DNA of 64,000 nt from Microbacterium oleivorans NBRC 103075. GTDB lineage: Bacteria; Actinomycetota; Actinomycetes; Actinomycetales; Microbacteriaceae. A program made the position numbers and the translations under genes. Location: NCBI RefSeq assembly GCF_001552475.1, contig NZ_BCRG01000006.1, forward strand, positions 31,411 to 95,410, written 5' to 3'. Positions 20,607 through 30,022 of the stretch are shown here, in pieces (position 1 is the stretch's first letter; every line of letters starts with the position of its first letter). The notes under the pieces are model-generated. The model saw nothing but the letters and a program-made list of their open reading frames with translations. It was not told the origin of the DNA and did no database searches.

Positions 20607-21326
20607 ATGTCCTCCGATGCGGCACCCCGGCTGCTCCTCGTCGATGACGAGCAGTCGATCACCGAGAGCCTCGCACCGTTTCTGAGTCGGAGCGGGTTCG
20701 ACGTCGACGTCGCCGCGGACGGCGCGGAGGCGTTGCGGGTCATCGCGTCGCGGCATCCCGACATCGTCGTGAGCGACGTCGTCATGCCGGTGGTCGACGG
20801 TCGCGAGCTGCTCCGCCGGCTCCGACGCGCGGGTGACGCGACACCCGTCATCCTGCTCACCCACGTCGGCGAGTCCGGGGAGCGGTCCGCCGCTCTGGAC
20901 GAGGGCGCTGATGACTACCTGAACAAGCCGTTCGACCCCCAGGAGCTCGTCTCCCGCACGAGAGCGGTCCTGCGGCGGGTTGCGACGGGCGCAGGAGGTC
21001 TCGTCTCATCGGAGGTCGTCGAGGCGGACGGGGTGCGGCTCGACCGGCCCGCCCGCCGGGTGTGGCGGGACGGCGTGGAGGTCTCGCTCACACCGAAGGC
21101 GTTCCAGCTGCTCGAGTTCCTGATGACGCGGCCGGGCGAGGCTCATGCGCGCGAGCGACTCCTCAGCGTCGTGTGGGGGTTCGACTTCGCCGCGCACACG
21201 CGCGCCGTCGACAACCGTGTCGCCGAACTGCGTTCCGCGCTGGGGGATGATGCGTCCTCGCCCACGTACATAGAGACCGTGCCGGGGGTCGGCTACCGGT
21301 TCACCCGATCGGTGCGCCGCGCGTGA
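20607..21326 (+). CDS. OmpR/PhoB-family response regulator
   Basis: A 239-residue regulator with a receiver domain (1-120; phosphoacceptor Asp57 in DIVVSDVVMP, acidic pair Asp13-Asp14, Lys in NKPFDPQEL) and an OmpR winged-helix domain (about 140-235, ending PGVGYRF). The TACGAT hexamer at 20595-20600 is 6 nt before the ATG. The stop overlaps the GTG start of the cognate kinase by 4 nt. Targets are unknown; the adjacent lipoprotein gene is a candidate. Confidence 0.92.
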   Translation: MSSDAAPRLLLVDDEQSITESLAPFLSRSGFDVDVAADGAEALRVIASRHPDIVVSDVVMPVVDGRELLRRLRRAGDATPVILLTHVGESGERSAALDEGADDYLNKPFDPQELVSRTRAVLRRVATGAGGLVSSEVVEADGVRLDRPARRVWRDGVEVSLTPKAFQLLEFLMTRPGEAHARERLLSVVWGFDFAAHTRAVDNRVAELRSALGDDASSPTYIETVPGVGYRFTRSVRRA

Positions 21327-22207
21327 GCAGGCGCCGGGTCGTCGTGGCCGCGCTTCCGACGGCGGCATTGCTGGTCCTCGCGATCGTCGCCTTCGCACTC
21401 GATCAGCGGACGGTCGTGGTGTCGACGCCACTCGGCACCGTCATCCTCGTCGTCGCCGTGGTCGTCGCCGCTGTGACGGTGATCGCGCTCACGTGGCGAG
21501 CCCACATCCGGCGGACTGCGCTGCGCGCGCACGAGGAGACGAGGCGTTCCGCCGCCGTCGAGCACCGCCGGTTCCTCGACCGTCTGGACCACGAGCTGAA
21601 GAACCCCATCACCGCCATCCGCGCGGCCGTCGCAGTCAGCGACGCATCGACGCCGCAGCTCACGGCCATCGATGCGCAGACCACGCGCATGGCGCGACTC
21701 GTCGGCGACCTCCGCAAGCTCGGTGAGCTCCAGACCGCTCCGATGGAGCGCGTCGCCGTCGACCTGAGCGACGTCGTCACCGACGCGGCCGCCACCATCG
21801 GTGAGGCACAGGGGCGCGACATCCGTGTCACGCTCCCGTCCGCTCCGTGGCCGCTGCCGACGGTGGTGGGGGATCCGGATCTGCTCTTCACCGCCGTCCA
21901 CAACGTCGTGTCGAATGCGGTCAAGTACTCCGAGCCCGGCGACACCGTCGAGGTCCGCGGCATCGAGCGGGCCGGCCGCGTCGTGATCGAGGTCGCGGAC
22001 ACGGGCCGCGGCATCCCGGCAGCAGACGTCCCGTCGGTGCTCGACGAGCTCGCGCGGGGTGCCAACGCGCGCGACCGGCTCGGCAGCGGCCTGGGGCTCG
22101 CCCTCGTCCGGACGATCGTCGAACGCCACGGCGGTTCGGTGTCGGTCGACTCCCACGAGGGACGCGGCACTCGGGTCAGCATCGAGATCCCCGTCGTCAC
22201 GTCGTGA
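21323..22207 (+). CDS. Short sensor histidine kinase lacking a periplasmic sensor domain
   Basis: A 294-residue kinase with two N-terminal membrane helices (about 8-27 and 37-58) joined by about ten residues, so there is almost no external domain and sensing is probably intramembrane. H-box is DHELKNPITAIRAAV; N-box HNVVSNAVKYSEPGD; G-boxes DTGRGIP and GSGLGLALV. GTG start overlaps the response regulator stop. This architecture resembles cell-envelope-stress kinases, but that role is inference. Confidence 0.88.
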   Translation: MSRRRVVVAALPTAALLVLAIVAFALDQRTVVVSTPLGTVILVVAVVVAAVTVIALTWRAHIRRTALRAHEETRRSAAVEHRRFLDRLDHELKNPITAIRAAVAVSDASTPQLTAIDAQTTRMARLVGDLRKLGELQTAPMERVAVDLSDVVTDAAATIGEAQGRDIRVTLPSAPWPLPTVVGDPDLLFTAVHNVVSNAVKYSEPGDTVEVRGIERAGRVVIEVADTGRGIPAADVPSVLDELARGANARDRLGSGLGLALVRTIVERHGGSVSVDSHEGRGTRVSIEIPVVTS

Positions 22208-22228
22208 GACGAGGATCCGGAGAAAGCT

Positions 22229-22255
22229 GGGAATAGGCCCAGCCCCGGCCTCGTT
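22229..22255 (+). promoter_or_regulatory. Sigma-R/SigH-type promoter of sigH (autoregulatory)
   Basis: GGGAAT (22229-22234) is separated by 18 nt from GTT (22253-22255), the known SigR/SigH recognition pattern GGGAAT-N16-18-GTT of actinobacteria. Transcription would start close to the first sigH start codon at 22264, giving a nearly leaderless transcript and positive autoregulation. Confidence 0.8.
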
Positions 22256-22263
22256 GGACCCTC

Positions 22264-22953
22264 ATGTCGACGACATTCAGGCCAGTGGAGAGGAGCGCGA
22301 TGACCGCCGTATTGGAAGCGCCCGAGCTCGCCGAATGGGCAGACGTAGACTTGCGGGCGATGAACGATCAGGCGGTCGAAGACCCGCGTACCCAGTTCGA
22401 GGAGCAGGCGCTCCCCTTCATGGACCAGCTTTACGCGGCGGCGATGCGGATGACCCGCAACCCCGCTGACGCGTCGGACCTGGTGCAGGAGACATTCGTC
22501 AAGGCGTTCGCCGCCTGGGCGTCCTTCACCCAGGGCACCAACCTCAAGGCGTGGCTCTACCGCATTCTGACGAACACGTACATCAACACGTACCGGAAGA
22601 AGCAGCGCGAGCCGTACCAGGGCACGATCGACGATCTCGAGGACTGGCAGCTCGGGGGAGCGGAATCGACGACGGCGTCCTCGGCGCGGTCAGCCGAAGC
22701 CGAGGCGATCGACCACATGCCTGCATCCGTCGTCAAGGATGCGCTGCAGTCCCTTCCGGAAGACTTCCGACTGGCCGTGTACCTCGCGGACGTCGAAGGG
22801 TTCGCGTATCAGGAGATCGCGGACATCATGAAAACCCCCATCGGCACGGTCATGAGCCGTCTGCATCGAGGCAGACGACAGCTCCGCGACCTGCTGTCCG
22901 ACTACGCGAAAGAGCGCGGCATCGATGTGCCCGCCACGAGGAGTGCGAAATGA
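22264..22953 (+). CDS. sigH: ECF sigma factor SigH (SigR orthologue)
   Basis: Redox-responsive ECF sigma factor that directs thioredoxin, mycothiol and proteostasis genes on disulfide stress. Region 2 contains [14 protein letters not shown] and the -10 contact area [18 protein letters not shown]; region 4 is [20 protein letters not shown] followed by [14 protein letters not shown]. Two in-frame starts are plausible: ATG 22264, about where the SigR-type promoter would start the mRNA, and ATG 22300 with a strong GAGAGGAG site; they give 229 or 217 residues. The stop overlaps the anti-sigma gene by 4 nt. Confidence 0.94.
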   Translation: MSTTFRPVERSAMTAVLEAPELAEWADVDLRAMNDQAVEDPRTQFEEQALPFMDQLYAAAMRMTRNPADASDLVQETFVKAFAAWASFTQGTNLKAWLYRILTNTYINTYRKKQREPYQGTIDDLEDWQLGGAESTTASSARSAEAEAIDHMPASVVKDALQSLPEDFRLAVYLADVEGFAYQEIADIMKTPIGTVMSRLHRGRRQLRDLLSDYAKERGIDVPATRSAK

Positions 22954-23195
22954 CCGATTGCGGTTGCGACAAGGCCCAGAAGGACCTCGAAGAGTACCTG
23001 CGCAACGAGATCTGCAACACCCGCCACGCGGACATCACCGAGCACCTCGAGAACTGCGCCGAGTGCCGTGACGAAGCCCTCGTCGCGACGACGCTGACGG
23101 CCGTGGTCGCTCGTGCCTGCAAGGAAGCCGCTCCCGAGGATCTTCGCGACCAGGTTCTCGCACGTTTGCGCACGGAGCAGGCCACCCACCACTGA
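22950..23195 (+). CDS. rsrA: Anti-sigma factor RsrA/RshA (zinc redox switch)
   Basis: An 81-residue zinc-binding anti-sigma protein that holds SigH until thiol oxidation releases zinc. The ZAS motif is H32-E-x-x-C36-x-x-C39 (HLENCAEC), with an N-terminal cysteine (Cys4 or Cys6) as the fourth ligand/partner. Overlaps the sigH stop as ATGA, ensuring stoichiometric synthesis. A strong terminator follows. Confidence 0.93.
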   Translation: MTDCGCDKAQKDLEEYLRNEICNTRHADITEHLENCAECRDEALVATTLTAVVARACKEAAPEDLRDQVLARLRTEQATHH

Positions 23196-23217
23196 CCTCT
23201 CGCTGACGAGCAGGAGA

Positions 23218-23259
23218 GACAGAGAAGAGGCCCCGCCGAAGCGGGGCCTCTTCTCTGTC
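23218..23259. terminator. Strong bidirectional terminator between rsrA and kgd
   Basis: Perfect 19-nt arms (23218-23236 and 23241-23259) with a CGAA loop between the convergent rsrA and kgd genes; the 3' arm runs into a pyrimidine-rich CTCTTCTCTGTC. Confidence 0.9.
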
Positions 23260-23269
23260 CGGCATCCGA

Positions 23270-26200
23270 TCAGAAGCCGAGCGCCTGCTCCATGATCTCC
23301 GCGTGCTGGCGAGCATGAACCTTCGGCGAGCCGGTGGCGGTGGATGCCGCCGAGGCCCGGGAGGTCCGTGTGATCGTACGGCCCTTGAGGTGCTTCTCGA
23401 CCTCGAGCGCGATGAACGGCCAGGCGCCCTGGTTGGCGGGCTCCTCCTGGACCCAGAACAGCTCCGCATTGGGGTAGCTGTCGAGGACCGCGTTCAGCTG
23501 GTCGACCGGCGCCGGGTAGTACTGCTCCAGGCGGACCAGGGCGACCTTCTCGTTGGGCTTCTTCTCGAGCTCGGCGGCCAGATCCCAGTGGATCTTGCCG
23601 GCGTGCAGCAGCACCCGGGTGACGGCGCCGCGGTCGAGCGAACGCTCGTCGTCGAGCACGGGCTCGAATCGGCCCTCGAGGAAGTCCTCCACCGGGCTCG
23701 TCGCGTTCCGCAGTCGCAGCATGGCCTTCGGGGTGAAGACGATGAGCGGACGGCGCGGACGCGCGTAGGCCTGGCGGCGGAGCAGATGGAAGTACGACGC
23801 GGGCGTCGAGGGGCGCGCGACGGTCATGTTGTCCTGCGCGCACATCTGCAGGTAGCGCTCGATGCGGGCCGACGAGTGGTCCGGTCCCTGTCCCTCGTAG
23901 CCGTGGGGGAGCAGGAGCACAACGCCCGACTGCTGCGCCCACTTCTGCTCGGCCGACGAGATGAACTCGTCGATGACCGACTGCGCGCCGTTGGCGAAGT
24001 CGCCGAACTGCGCTTCCCAGAGCGTCAGCGTGTCGGCGCGCTCGACCGAGTAGCCGTACTCGAACGCCATCGCCGCGTATTCGCTCAGGAGCGAGTCGTA
24101 GACGTAGAACCGGCCCTGGTTGTCGCTGAGGTTCGCCAGCGGCAGCCACTCCTGGCCGTTCGCGCGATCATGCATGACGGCATGGCGCGTCACGAACGTG
24201 CCACGGCGGACGTCCTGTCCGGCTAGTCGTACGTTCGAGCCCTCCGCGAGGAGGGAGCCGAAGGCGAGCAGTTCTCCGAAGCCCCAGTCGATCTTGCCGT
24301 TGCGGCTCATGTCGTGGCGCTTGTCGAGCAGCTGCTGCAGCTTCGTGTGCACCGTGAAGCCCTCAGGCTTGTTCACGAACGCGTCACCGATGCGCTCGAT
24401 AACGTCACGGCTGACGGCGGTCGAGTCAGGTTCGCCGACTGCGGGCTCGGCTGCGTTGTCGGGGGCGACCACGGGAGAGGTCCCGGTCTGTGCGGCGTGG
24501 ATCTCCGCGAAGGCGATCTCGAGGCGGTTCTGGAAGTCCTGCTTCGCGGTGTCGTACTCCTCCTCGGTGATGTCGCCACGACCGACGAGGGCCTCGGTGT
24601 AGAGCTTGCGAACCGAGCGCTTCGCCTCGATGAGGTTCGTCATCAGCGGCTGCGTCATCGAGGGGTCGTCGCCCTCGTTGTGGCCGCGACGGCGGTAGCA
24701 GACGAGGTCGATGACGACATCGCGGTTGAACTCCTGGCGGTACCGGAAGGCGAGCTCCGCGACGTGGACGACGGCTTCGGGATCGTCGCCGTTCACGTGG
24801 AAGATCGGGGCCTGGATCGTCTTGGCGACGTCGGTCGCATAGATCGAGGTGCGCGCGTCGAGCGGGAGGGTCGTGAAGCCGACCTGGTTGTTGACGACCA
24901 CGTGCACGGTGCCGCCGGTGCGATAGCCGCGCAGGCGCGACATCTGCAGCGTCTCCATCACGACGCCCTGGCCGGCGAAGGCCGCGTCGCCGTGGACGAG
25001 GATCGGCAGCCACGAGAACGACCCGATGGGGAGGCGATCCTGCTTGGCGCGGACGATGCCCTCGAGGACGCCATCGACGGTCTCCAGGTGCGAGGGGTTC
25101 GCCGCCAGGTAGACGGGGAGTTCCTCGCCACCGTCGGCGACGAAGGTGCCCTGCGTGCCGAGGTGGTACTTGACGTCACCCGAACCGCTCTTGGATCCGA
25201 CGGCGACGGAGCCCTCGAACTCGCGGAAGAGCTGGCTGTACGTCTTGCCGGCGACGTTGGTGAGGACGTTGAGGCGACCACGGTGCGCCATGGCGATCGC
25301 GGCCCCGTCGAGACCCTCGGCCGCAGCACCCTGCAGGATCTGGTCGAGGAGCGGGACGAGGGACTCGCCGCCCTCGAGGCTGAAGCGCTTCTGACCGACG
25401 AACTTCGTCTGCAGGAAGGTCTCGAATGCCTCGGCCTCGTTCAGCTTGCCGAGGACGCGCAGCTGCTCGTCGTGCCCGGGCTTCTGGTACTTGATCTCGA
25501 GGTTGTCCTGGAACCACTTGCGCTGGGTCGGGTCCTGGATGTGCATGTACTCGACACCGACGGTGCGGCAGTACGAGTCGCGGAGGATGCCCAGGATGTC
25601 GCGGAGCTTCATCGTGCGCTTGCCGCCGAAGCCGTTCGTGACGAACTCGCGGTCGAGGTCCCAGAAGGTCAGCCCGTGGTTCTCGATCTCGAGGTCGGGG
25701 TGCGTGCGCTGAACGTACTCGAGGGGATCGATGTCGGCCATCATGTGACCGCGGACGCGGTAGGAGTTGATGAGCTCCTGCACGCGCGCCGTCTTGTCGA
25801 CGCGCTCGGCGATGTCGACCTTGATGTCGCTCGACCAACGGATGGGCGAGTACGGGATGCGGAGGGCCGCGAAGATGTCGTCGTAGAAGCCGTCCTGGCC
25901 GATGAGCAGCTGGTGCACGATCTTGAGGAACTCGCCCGAGCCGGCACCCTGGATGACGCGGTGGTCGTAGGTGCTCGTGAGCGTGATGGTCTTACCGATG
26001 CCGAGCTCGCCGAGGGTCTTCTCGCTGGCTCCCTGGAACTCAGCCGGGTAGTCGAGGGCGCCGGCACCGATGATGCAGCCCTGGCCCTTCATGAGGCGGG
26101 GGACGGAGTGCACCGTGCCGATGCCGCCCGGGTTCGTGAGGGAGACCGTCGTGCCCTGGAAGTCGGCGGCGGTCAGCTTGTTCTTACGCGCGCGCTGGAC

Positions 26201-26977
26201 GAGATCCTCGTAGGCCAGCAGGTACTCGTTGAATGTGAGGGTCTCCGCCTGCTTGATGCTGGGGACCATGAGCGCACGGGTGCCGTCGGGCTTGGGCAGG
26301 TCGATCGCGATGCCGAGGTTGATGTGGGCGGGGGAGACCACGGACGGCTTGCCGTCGACCTCGGTGTAGAAGACGTTCTGGGTCGGGAATGCCTTGAGCG
26401 CCTGGATCAGCGCCCACCCGATGATGTGCGTGAAGCTCACCTTGCCGCCGCGCGTGCGGGACATGTGGTTGTTGATGACGATGCGGTTGTCGATCATCAG
26501 CTTCGCGGGGATGGTGCGGACGCTCGTGGCAGTCGGGACGGTCAGCGACTCGTCCATGTTCGCGGCAAGGGTCTTGGGAAGCCCGCGGAGCGGAGTGACG
26601 GTGTCCTCGAGCGTGGCCTTCTCCGCGGAGGGTGCCGCCTTGGGGGCCTCGGCCGGAATCGGCTGCGGCGCGGCGGGGCGGGCGGTCGTGCGTGCCACGG
26701 GCGCAGCGCCGGTGGGCGCAGCTGCGCGGGCCTCAGCGGCGGGTGCCGGGCCGGCGGCGGCAGGTGCTGCCGGAGCGGATGCCGCGGGTGCGGCAGCCTC
26801 GGTGGCGGCGCCGCCCGAGGGGGTGTCGGGCGTGTAGGCCTCGAGGACAGGCCACCACTCCTTGTCCACCGAGTTCTTGTCGCGGCTGTACTGCTCGTAC
26901 AGCTCTGCGACGAGCCATTCATTGGCTCCGAATTCCCCGTCGCTCGTAGTTCCCACGCCGGTCGCCTGACTGGACAC
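23270..26977 (-). CDS. kgd: Multifunctional 2-oxoglutarate metabolism enzyme Kgd (SucA)
   Basis: Actinobacterial 2-oxoglutarate dehydrogenase E1 fused to an E2-like acyltransferase domain (1235 aa), giving oxidative decarboxylation in the TCA cycle and carboligase activity. N-terminal helix (NEWLVAELYEQYSRD) is followed by an Ala/Pro-rich linker (about 55-130), an E2 catalytic-type domain ending STYDHRVIQGA (about 340), then ThDP-dependent E1 (AHRGRLNVLTN, GDAAFAGQG, RRGHNEGDDPS, PHGYEGQGPDHSS). No lipoyl domain is present, as in the family; GarA, the usual inhibitor, is not in the window. Start is GTG (26977). Confidence 0.96.
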   Translation of the reverse strand: MSSQATGVGTTSDGEFGANEWLVAELYEQYSRDKNSVDKEWWPVLEAYTPDTPSGGAATEAAAPAASAPAAPAAAGPAPAAEARAAAPTGAAPVARTTARPAAPQPIPAEAPKAAPSAEKATLEDTVTPLRGLPKTLAANMDESLTVPTATSVRTIPAKLMIDNRIVINNHMSRTRGGKVSFTHIIGWALIQALKAFPTQNVFYTEVDGKPSVVSPAHINLGIAIDLPKPDGTRALMVPSIKQAETLTFNEYLLAYEDLVQRARKNKLTAADFQGTTVSLTNPGGIGTVHSVPRLMKGQGCIIGAGALDYPAEFQGASEKTLGELGIGKTITLTSTYDHRVIQGAGSGEFLKIVHQLLIGQDGFYDDIFAALRIPYSPIRWSSDIKVDIAERVDKTARVQELINSYRVRGHMMADIDPLEYVQRTHPDLEIENHGLTFWDLDREFVTNGFGGKRTMKLRDILGILRDSYCRTVGVEYMHIQDPTQRKWFQDNLEIKYQKPGHDEQLRVLGKLNEAEAFETFLQTKFVGQKRFSLEGGESLVPLLDQILQGAAAEGLDGAAIAMAHRGRLNVLTNVAGKTYSQLFREFEGSVAVGSKSGSGDVKYHLGTQGTFVADGGEELPVYLAANPSHLETVDGVLEGIVRAKQDRLPIGSFSWLPILVHGDAAFAGQGVVMETLQMSRLRGYRTGGTVHVVVNNQVGFTTLPLDARTSIYATDVAKTIQAPIFHVNGDDPEAVVHVAELAFRYRQEFNRDVVIDLVCYRRRGHNEGDDPSMTQPLMTNLIEAKRSVRKLYTEALVGRGDITEEEYDTAKQDFQNRLEIAFAEIHAAQTGTSPVVAPDNAAEPAVGEPDSTAVSRDVIERIGDAFVNKPEGFTVHTKLQQLLDKRHDMSRNGKIDWGFGELLAFGSLLAEGSNVRLAGQDVRRGTFVTRHAVMHDRANGQEWLPLANLSDNQGRFYVYDSLLSEYAAMAFEYGYSVERADTLTLWEAQFGDFANGAQSVIDEFISSAEQKWAQQSGVVLLLPHGYEGQGPDHSSARIERYLQMCAQDNMTVARPSTPASYFHLLRRQAYARPRRPLIVFTPKAMLRLRNATSPVEDFLEGRFEPVLDDERSLDRGAVTRVLLHAGKIHWDLAAELEKKPNEKVALVRLEQYYPAPVDQLNAVLDSYPNAELFWVQEEPANQGAWPFIALEVEKHLKGRTITRTSRASAASTATGSPKVHARQHAEIMEQALGF

Positions 26978-27125
26978 GGTTCCGCCTGCTTTCGTCGTCG
27001 ACGTTCAGAATGTGCGGGGCTCGCGCGGCTCCGCGCACAGACGTCAAGGGTATCCCAGGTTGCCACCCCTCCGACCCGCTTCCGGGGCCCGGACGCGGGG
27101 GTCCGCCGTCGCATAGCGTGGAGGT

Positions 27126-28580
27126 ATGCACTTCTCCGGTGAGCGGCCCGCAGGCGACCTGACCTACTCTGACGTCTTCCTCGTCCCGCGACGCTCGGAC
27201 GTGACGAGCCGCCTGGACGTGGACCTCTCGCCGGGAGACGGCACGAACGCGACGATTCCGATCGTCGCCTCGAACATGAACTCGGTCACGGGCCCCCGTC
27301 TGGCGGCGACGCTCGCCCGTCGCGGCGGCCTCGCGGTCCTGCCGCAGGACATGGCGCTCCAGGACGTGGATGCCGGCATCCGGTGGGTGAAGGATCAGCC
27401 GGTGCGCTGGGACACGCCGCTCGTCCTGTCGCCGGACGCGCTGGTCTCGGATGCCGCGTCGCTCCTGCCGCCGGCGAGCGGACACGGCATCGTCGTCGCG
27501 TCGACGACCGGCCGCGTCCACGTGGACGACATCCTCGGCATCGTGCCGGCTGCGCGACTCGGGACGGCTCTGCCCGACGCCCGCCTGGGCGACCTCGTGC
27601 GGGGGCGGGCCGCATCCATCGATGCGGACGACGTCGACAGTGCGCGGGCGGCGTTCGACCTGCTCATCGCGGCGGATGCCGACATCGTCACGGTCCTGCA
27701 CCACGGCTACCTCGTCGGCACGCTGTCGCAGCGGACCGCGCTGCGCTCGTCGCTGTACCGCCCCGCCGTCGACGCCGACGGACGCCTCATCGTCGCCGCG
27801 GCGGTCGGGATCAACGGCGACGTCGCGGCGAAGGCACGCGCTCTCGCCGCCGCCGGCGTCGATGCGCTCGTCGTCGACACGGCGCACGGCCACCAGGAGA
27901 GCATGATCCGAGCGCTCCGCGCCGTCTCGGCCGAGAAGCTCGGCCTGCCGATCGTCGCCGGCAACGTCGTCACCGCCGAGGGTGTCGAGGATCTCGTCGC
28001 CGCGGGCGCGACCATCCTCAAGGTCGGGGTGGGGCCGGGCGCCATGTGCACGACGCGCATGATGACGGCCGTCGGCCGACCGCAGTTCTCCGCCGTCCTC
28101 GAGACGGCGGAAGCCGCGGCGGCCACCGGCGCGCACGTGTGGGCGGACGGCGGCGTCCGTTACCCCCGCGACGTCGCGCTGGCACTGGCGGCGGGCGCGG
28201 CATCCGTCATGATCGGCTCGTGGTTCGCCGGCACGATCGAAGCGCCCGGTGACCTTCGGGTCGACGCCGAGGGTCGCGTGTTCAAGGAATCGTGGGGGAT
28301 GGCCTCGACGAAGGCCGTGCAGGGCCGGTTCGGCCGCCTCGACCCGTTCGAGCGCGCTCGCAAGGAACTGTTCGCCGAGGGCATCTCGTCGTCGCGGATC
28401 TACCTCGATCCGCTCCGGCCGAGCGTCGAAGACCTGCTGGACATGATCACCTCCGGCGTCCGCTCCTCCTTCACTTACGCGGGGGCGGCGACCGTCGCCG
28501 ATTTCCACGAGCGGGCGACCGTCGGATTCCAGTCCGCCGCCGGCTACGAAGAGGGCAAGGCGTTGCCGGTCAGCTGGTGA
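27126..28580 (+). CDS. guaB1: GuaB1 family IMPDH-related protein (probable GMP reductase)
   Basis: A 484-residue IMPDH/GMPR-superfamily barrel. The catalytic cysteine lies in GVGPGAMCTTR (about 302-312), with DTAHGH and an N-terminal SNMNSVTG site. CBS-like residues (about 95-200) interrupt the barrel, as in IMPDH. In mycobacteria GuaB1 is not IMPDH but a GMP reductase returning GMP to IMP; I infer the same here. A TAGCGT (27114-27119) lies 6 nt before the ATG. Divergent from kgd. Confidence 0.9.
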   Translation: MHFSGERPAGDLTYSDVFLVPRRSDVTSRLDVDLSPGDGTNATIPIVASNMNSVTGPRLAATLARRGGLAVLPQDMALQDVDAGIRWVKDQPVRWDTPLVLSPDALVSDAASLLPPASGHGIVVASTTGRVHVDDILGIVPAARLGTALPDARLGDLVRGRAASIDADDVDSARAAFDLLIAADADIVTVLHHGYLVGTLSQRTALRSSLYRPAVDADGRLIVAAAVGINGDVAAKARALAAAGVDALVVDTAHGHQESMIRALRAVSAEKLGLPIVAGNVVTAEGVEDLVAAGATILKVGVGPGAMCTTRMMTAVGRPQFSAVLETAEAAAATGAHVWADGGVRYPRDVALALAAGAASVMIGSWFAGTIEAPGDLRVDAEGRVFKESWGMASTKAVQGRFGRLDPFERARKELFAEGISSSRIYLDPLRPSVEDLLDMITSGVRSSFTYAGAATVADFHERATVGFQSAAGYEEGKALPVSW

Positions 28581-28609
28581 ACCCACGCGCGGGAGGACGT
28601 GCGGTGCCG

Positions 28610-28615
28610 TAGAAT
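28610..28615 (+). promoter_or_regulatory. -10 element of the CNNM operon leader
   Basis: TAGAAT, close to consensus TATAAT, lies 10 nt before the leader ORF start codon, so the mRNA would begin about 3-5 nt upstream of it. No good -35 hexamer is seen at the expected distance. Confidence 0.55.
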
Positions 28616-28625
28616 CGAGCACACA

Positions 28626-28694
28626 ATGGACGACCCTCCCAGTAGACCTTCGCCCCACCGACCCTTTTCCCCGCTGATCGGGGGTGACGTGTGA
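28626..28694 (+). CDS. 22-residue Asp/Pro-rich leader peptide coupled to the CNNM operon
   Basis: ATG at 28626 opens a 22-codon ORF beginning MDDPPSRPSPHRPFSP and ending GGDV; its TGA (28692-28694) overlaps the ATG of the transporter gene (TGATG). Five of the first 14 residues are proline, directly after two aspartates. Acidic or Pro-spaced nascent N-termini are known in E. coli MgtL to destabilise ribosomes at low magnesium, and the downstream genes are CNNM/CorC-type Mg2+ transporter homologues. Two Asp-Pro-rich traits plus precise coupling make chance unlikely, but expression is unproven. A CCCCG-N5-CGGGG hairpin (28668-28682) sits near its end. Confidence 0.6.
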   Translation: MDDPPSRPSPHRPFSPLIGGDV

Positions 28695-30022
28695 TGGATT
28701 ACGTCATGTTGGGCGTGGGGCTCCTGCTGACCGTGGGAACCGGTCTCTTCGTCGCGAGTGAGTTCGCCCTCGTCAACCTCGACCGCGCAGATCTCGAAGC
28801 GCGCCGCGCCGCCGGCGAGACCCGGCTGTCGCTGACGATCAATGCCCTGCGCATCACGTCGACGCACCTGTCGAGCGCTCAGCTCGGCATCACGCTGACG
28901 ACCCTCCTCACCGGTTACACGATGGAGCCGGCGCTCTCGAACCTGCTCGACCCGGTGTTCGAATCGTGGGGCGTGCCGGAAGCGGCATCCCGCCCCATCT
29001 CGACCATCGTCGCGATGGCCACCGCCACGATCTTCTCGATGATCATCGGCGAGCTCGTGCCGAAGAACTTCGCGCTCGCGGTGCCTCGGCAGACCGCAAA
29101 GCTCGTCATGGGGTTCCAGACGGTCTTCACGACCGTCTTCCGTCCCGCGATCCAGCTGCTCAACGGCAGTGCGAACGCGGTGCTCCGCGGTATGGGCGTC
29201 GAGCCCAAGGAGGAGCTCTCCGGCGCGCGCACCGCTGAAGAGCTCTCGAGCCTCGTGCGTCGCTCCGCCAGCGCGGGCGTCCTCGAGAAGGACACCGCGT
29301 CGCTGCTCGACCGCACTCTCACCTTCTCGCGTCTCACGACCGCCGACGTCATGACCCCCCGTCCGAGCATCCACGCGGTCGCCGCCGACGACAGCGTCGA
29401 AGACGTCGTGCAGCTCGCCCGTCGCACCGGCCACAGCCGGTTCCCCGTCTTCGGCGAGTCGATGGACGACATCACCGGCATCGTGCACCTCAAGCAGGCC
29501 GTCTCCGTGCCGCGCGAGCGCCGAGCCGATGTGCCCGCCGCGGCGATCGCCGAAGAGCCGCTGCGCGTGCCCGAAGCGGTCCACCTCGACGGCCTGATGT
29601 CCGAGCTTCGATCCCGGGGCTATCAGATGGCTATCGTCGTCGACGAGTACGGCGGGACCGCGGGCGTCGTGACCCTCGAAGACCTCGTCGAGGAGATCGT
29701 CGGCGAAGTGCTCGACGAGCACGACCGCAACCGCGCGGGCGTCGTCCGAGGCAAGGGGTCGATCATCTTCCCCGGTGACCTCCGCCCCGACGAGGTGCTC
29801 GACCGCACCGGCATCCGCGTACCCGAAGGCGATGTCTACGACACCGTCGGCGGCTTCATCATGGCCACGCTCGAGCGCATCCCCGCGGTCGGCGACGAGA
29901 TCACCCTCGAGGACGGCACCATCTCCGTGCAGCGGATGGACGGTCGCCGCGTCGACCGCGTCAAGTTCGTGCCCGCTCCCGTGCCGGTCGGCGCCGAGAC
30001 GGAAGGCGGTGAGCGCCGATGA
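28694..30022 (+). CDS. CNNM/CorC-family transporter with CorC_HlyC domain
   Basis: A 442-residue membrane protein of the CNNM/CorB/HlyC-CorC family, implicated in Mg2+ (and possibly other divalent cation) transport. Order: DUF21 transmembrane domain (about 1-185; [26 protein letters not shown]), CBS pair (about 205-330, with [10 protein letters not shown] and [22 protein letters not shown]), and the C-terminal CorC_HlyC domain (about 345-430). ATG 28694 overlaps the leader ORF stop; a GTG one codon earlier is also in frame. The stop overlaps the next gene by 4 nt. Confidence 0.92.
   Translation: MDYVMLGVGLLLTVGTGLFVASEFALVNLDRADLEARRAAGETRLSLTINALRITSTHLSSAQLGITLTTLLTGYTMEPALSNLLDPVFESWGVPEAASRPISTIVAMATATIFSMIIGELVPKNFALAVPRQTAKLVMGFQTVFTTVFRPAIQLLNGSANAVLRGMGVEPKEELSGARTAEELSSLVRRSASAGVLEKDTASLLDRTLTFSRLTTADVMTPRPSIHAVAADDSVEDVVQLARRTGHSRFPVFGESMDDITGIVHLKQAVSVPRERRADVPAAAIAEEPLRVPEAVHLDGLMSELRSRGYQMAIVVDEYGGTAGVVTLEDLVEEIVGEVLDEHDRNRAGVVRGKGSIIFPGDLRPDEVLDRTGIRVPEGDVYDTVGGFIMATLERIPAVGDEITLEDGTISVQRMDGRRVDRVKFVPAPVPVGAETEGGERR

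Noticed and set aside
24314..27142. 942-codon plus-strand frame antisense to kgd
   Set aside because: Val/Leu/Glu/Asp-rich shadow of Kgd; no start or motif support.
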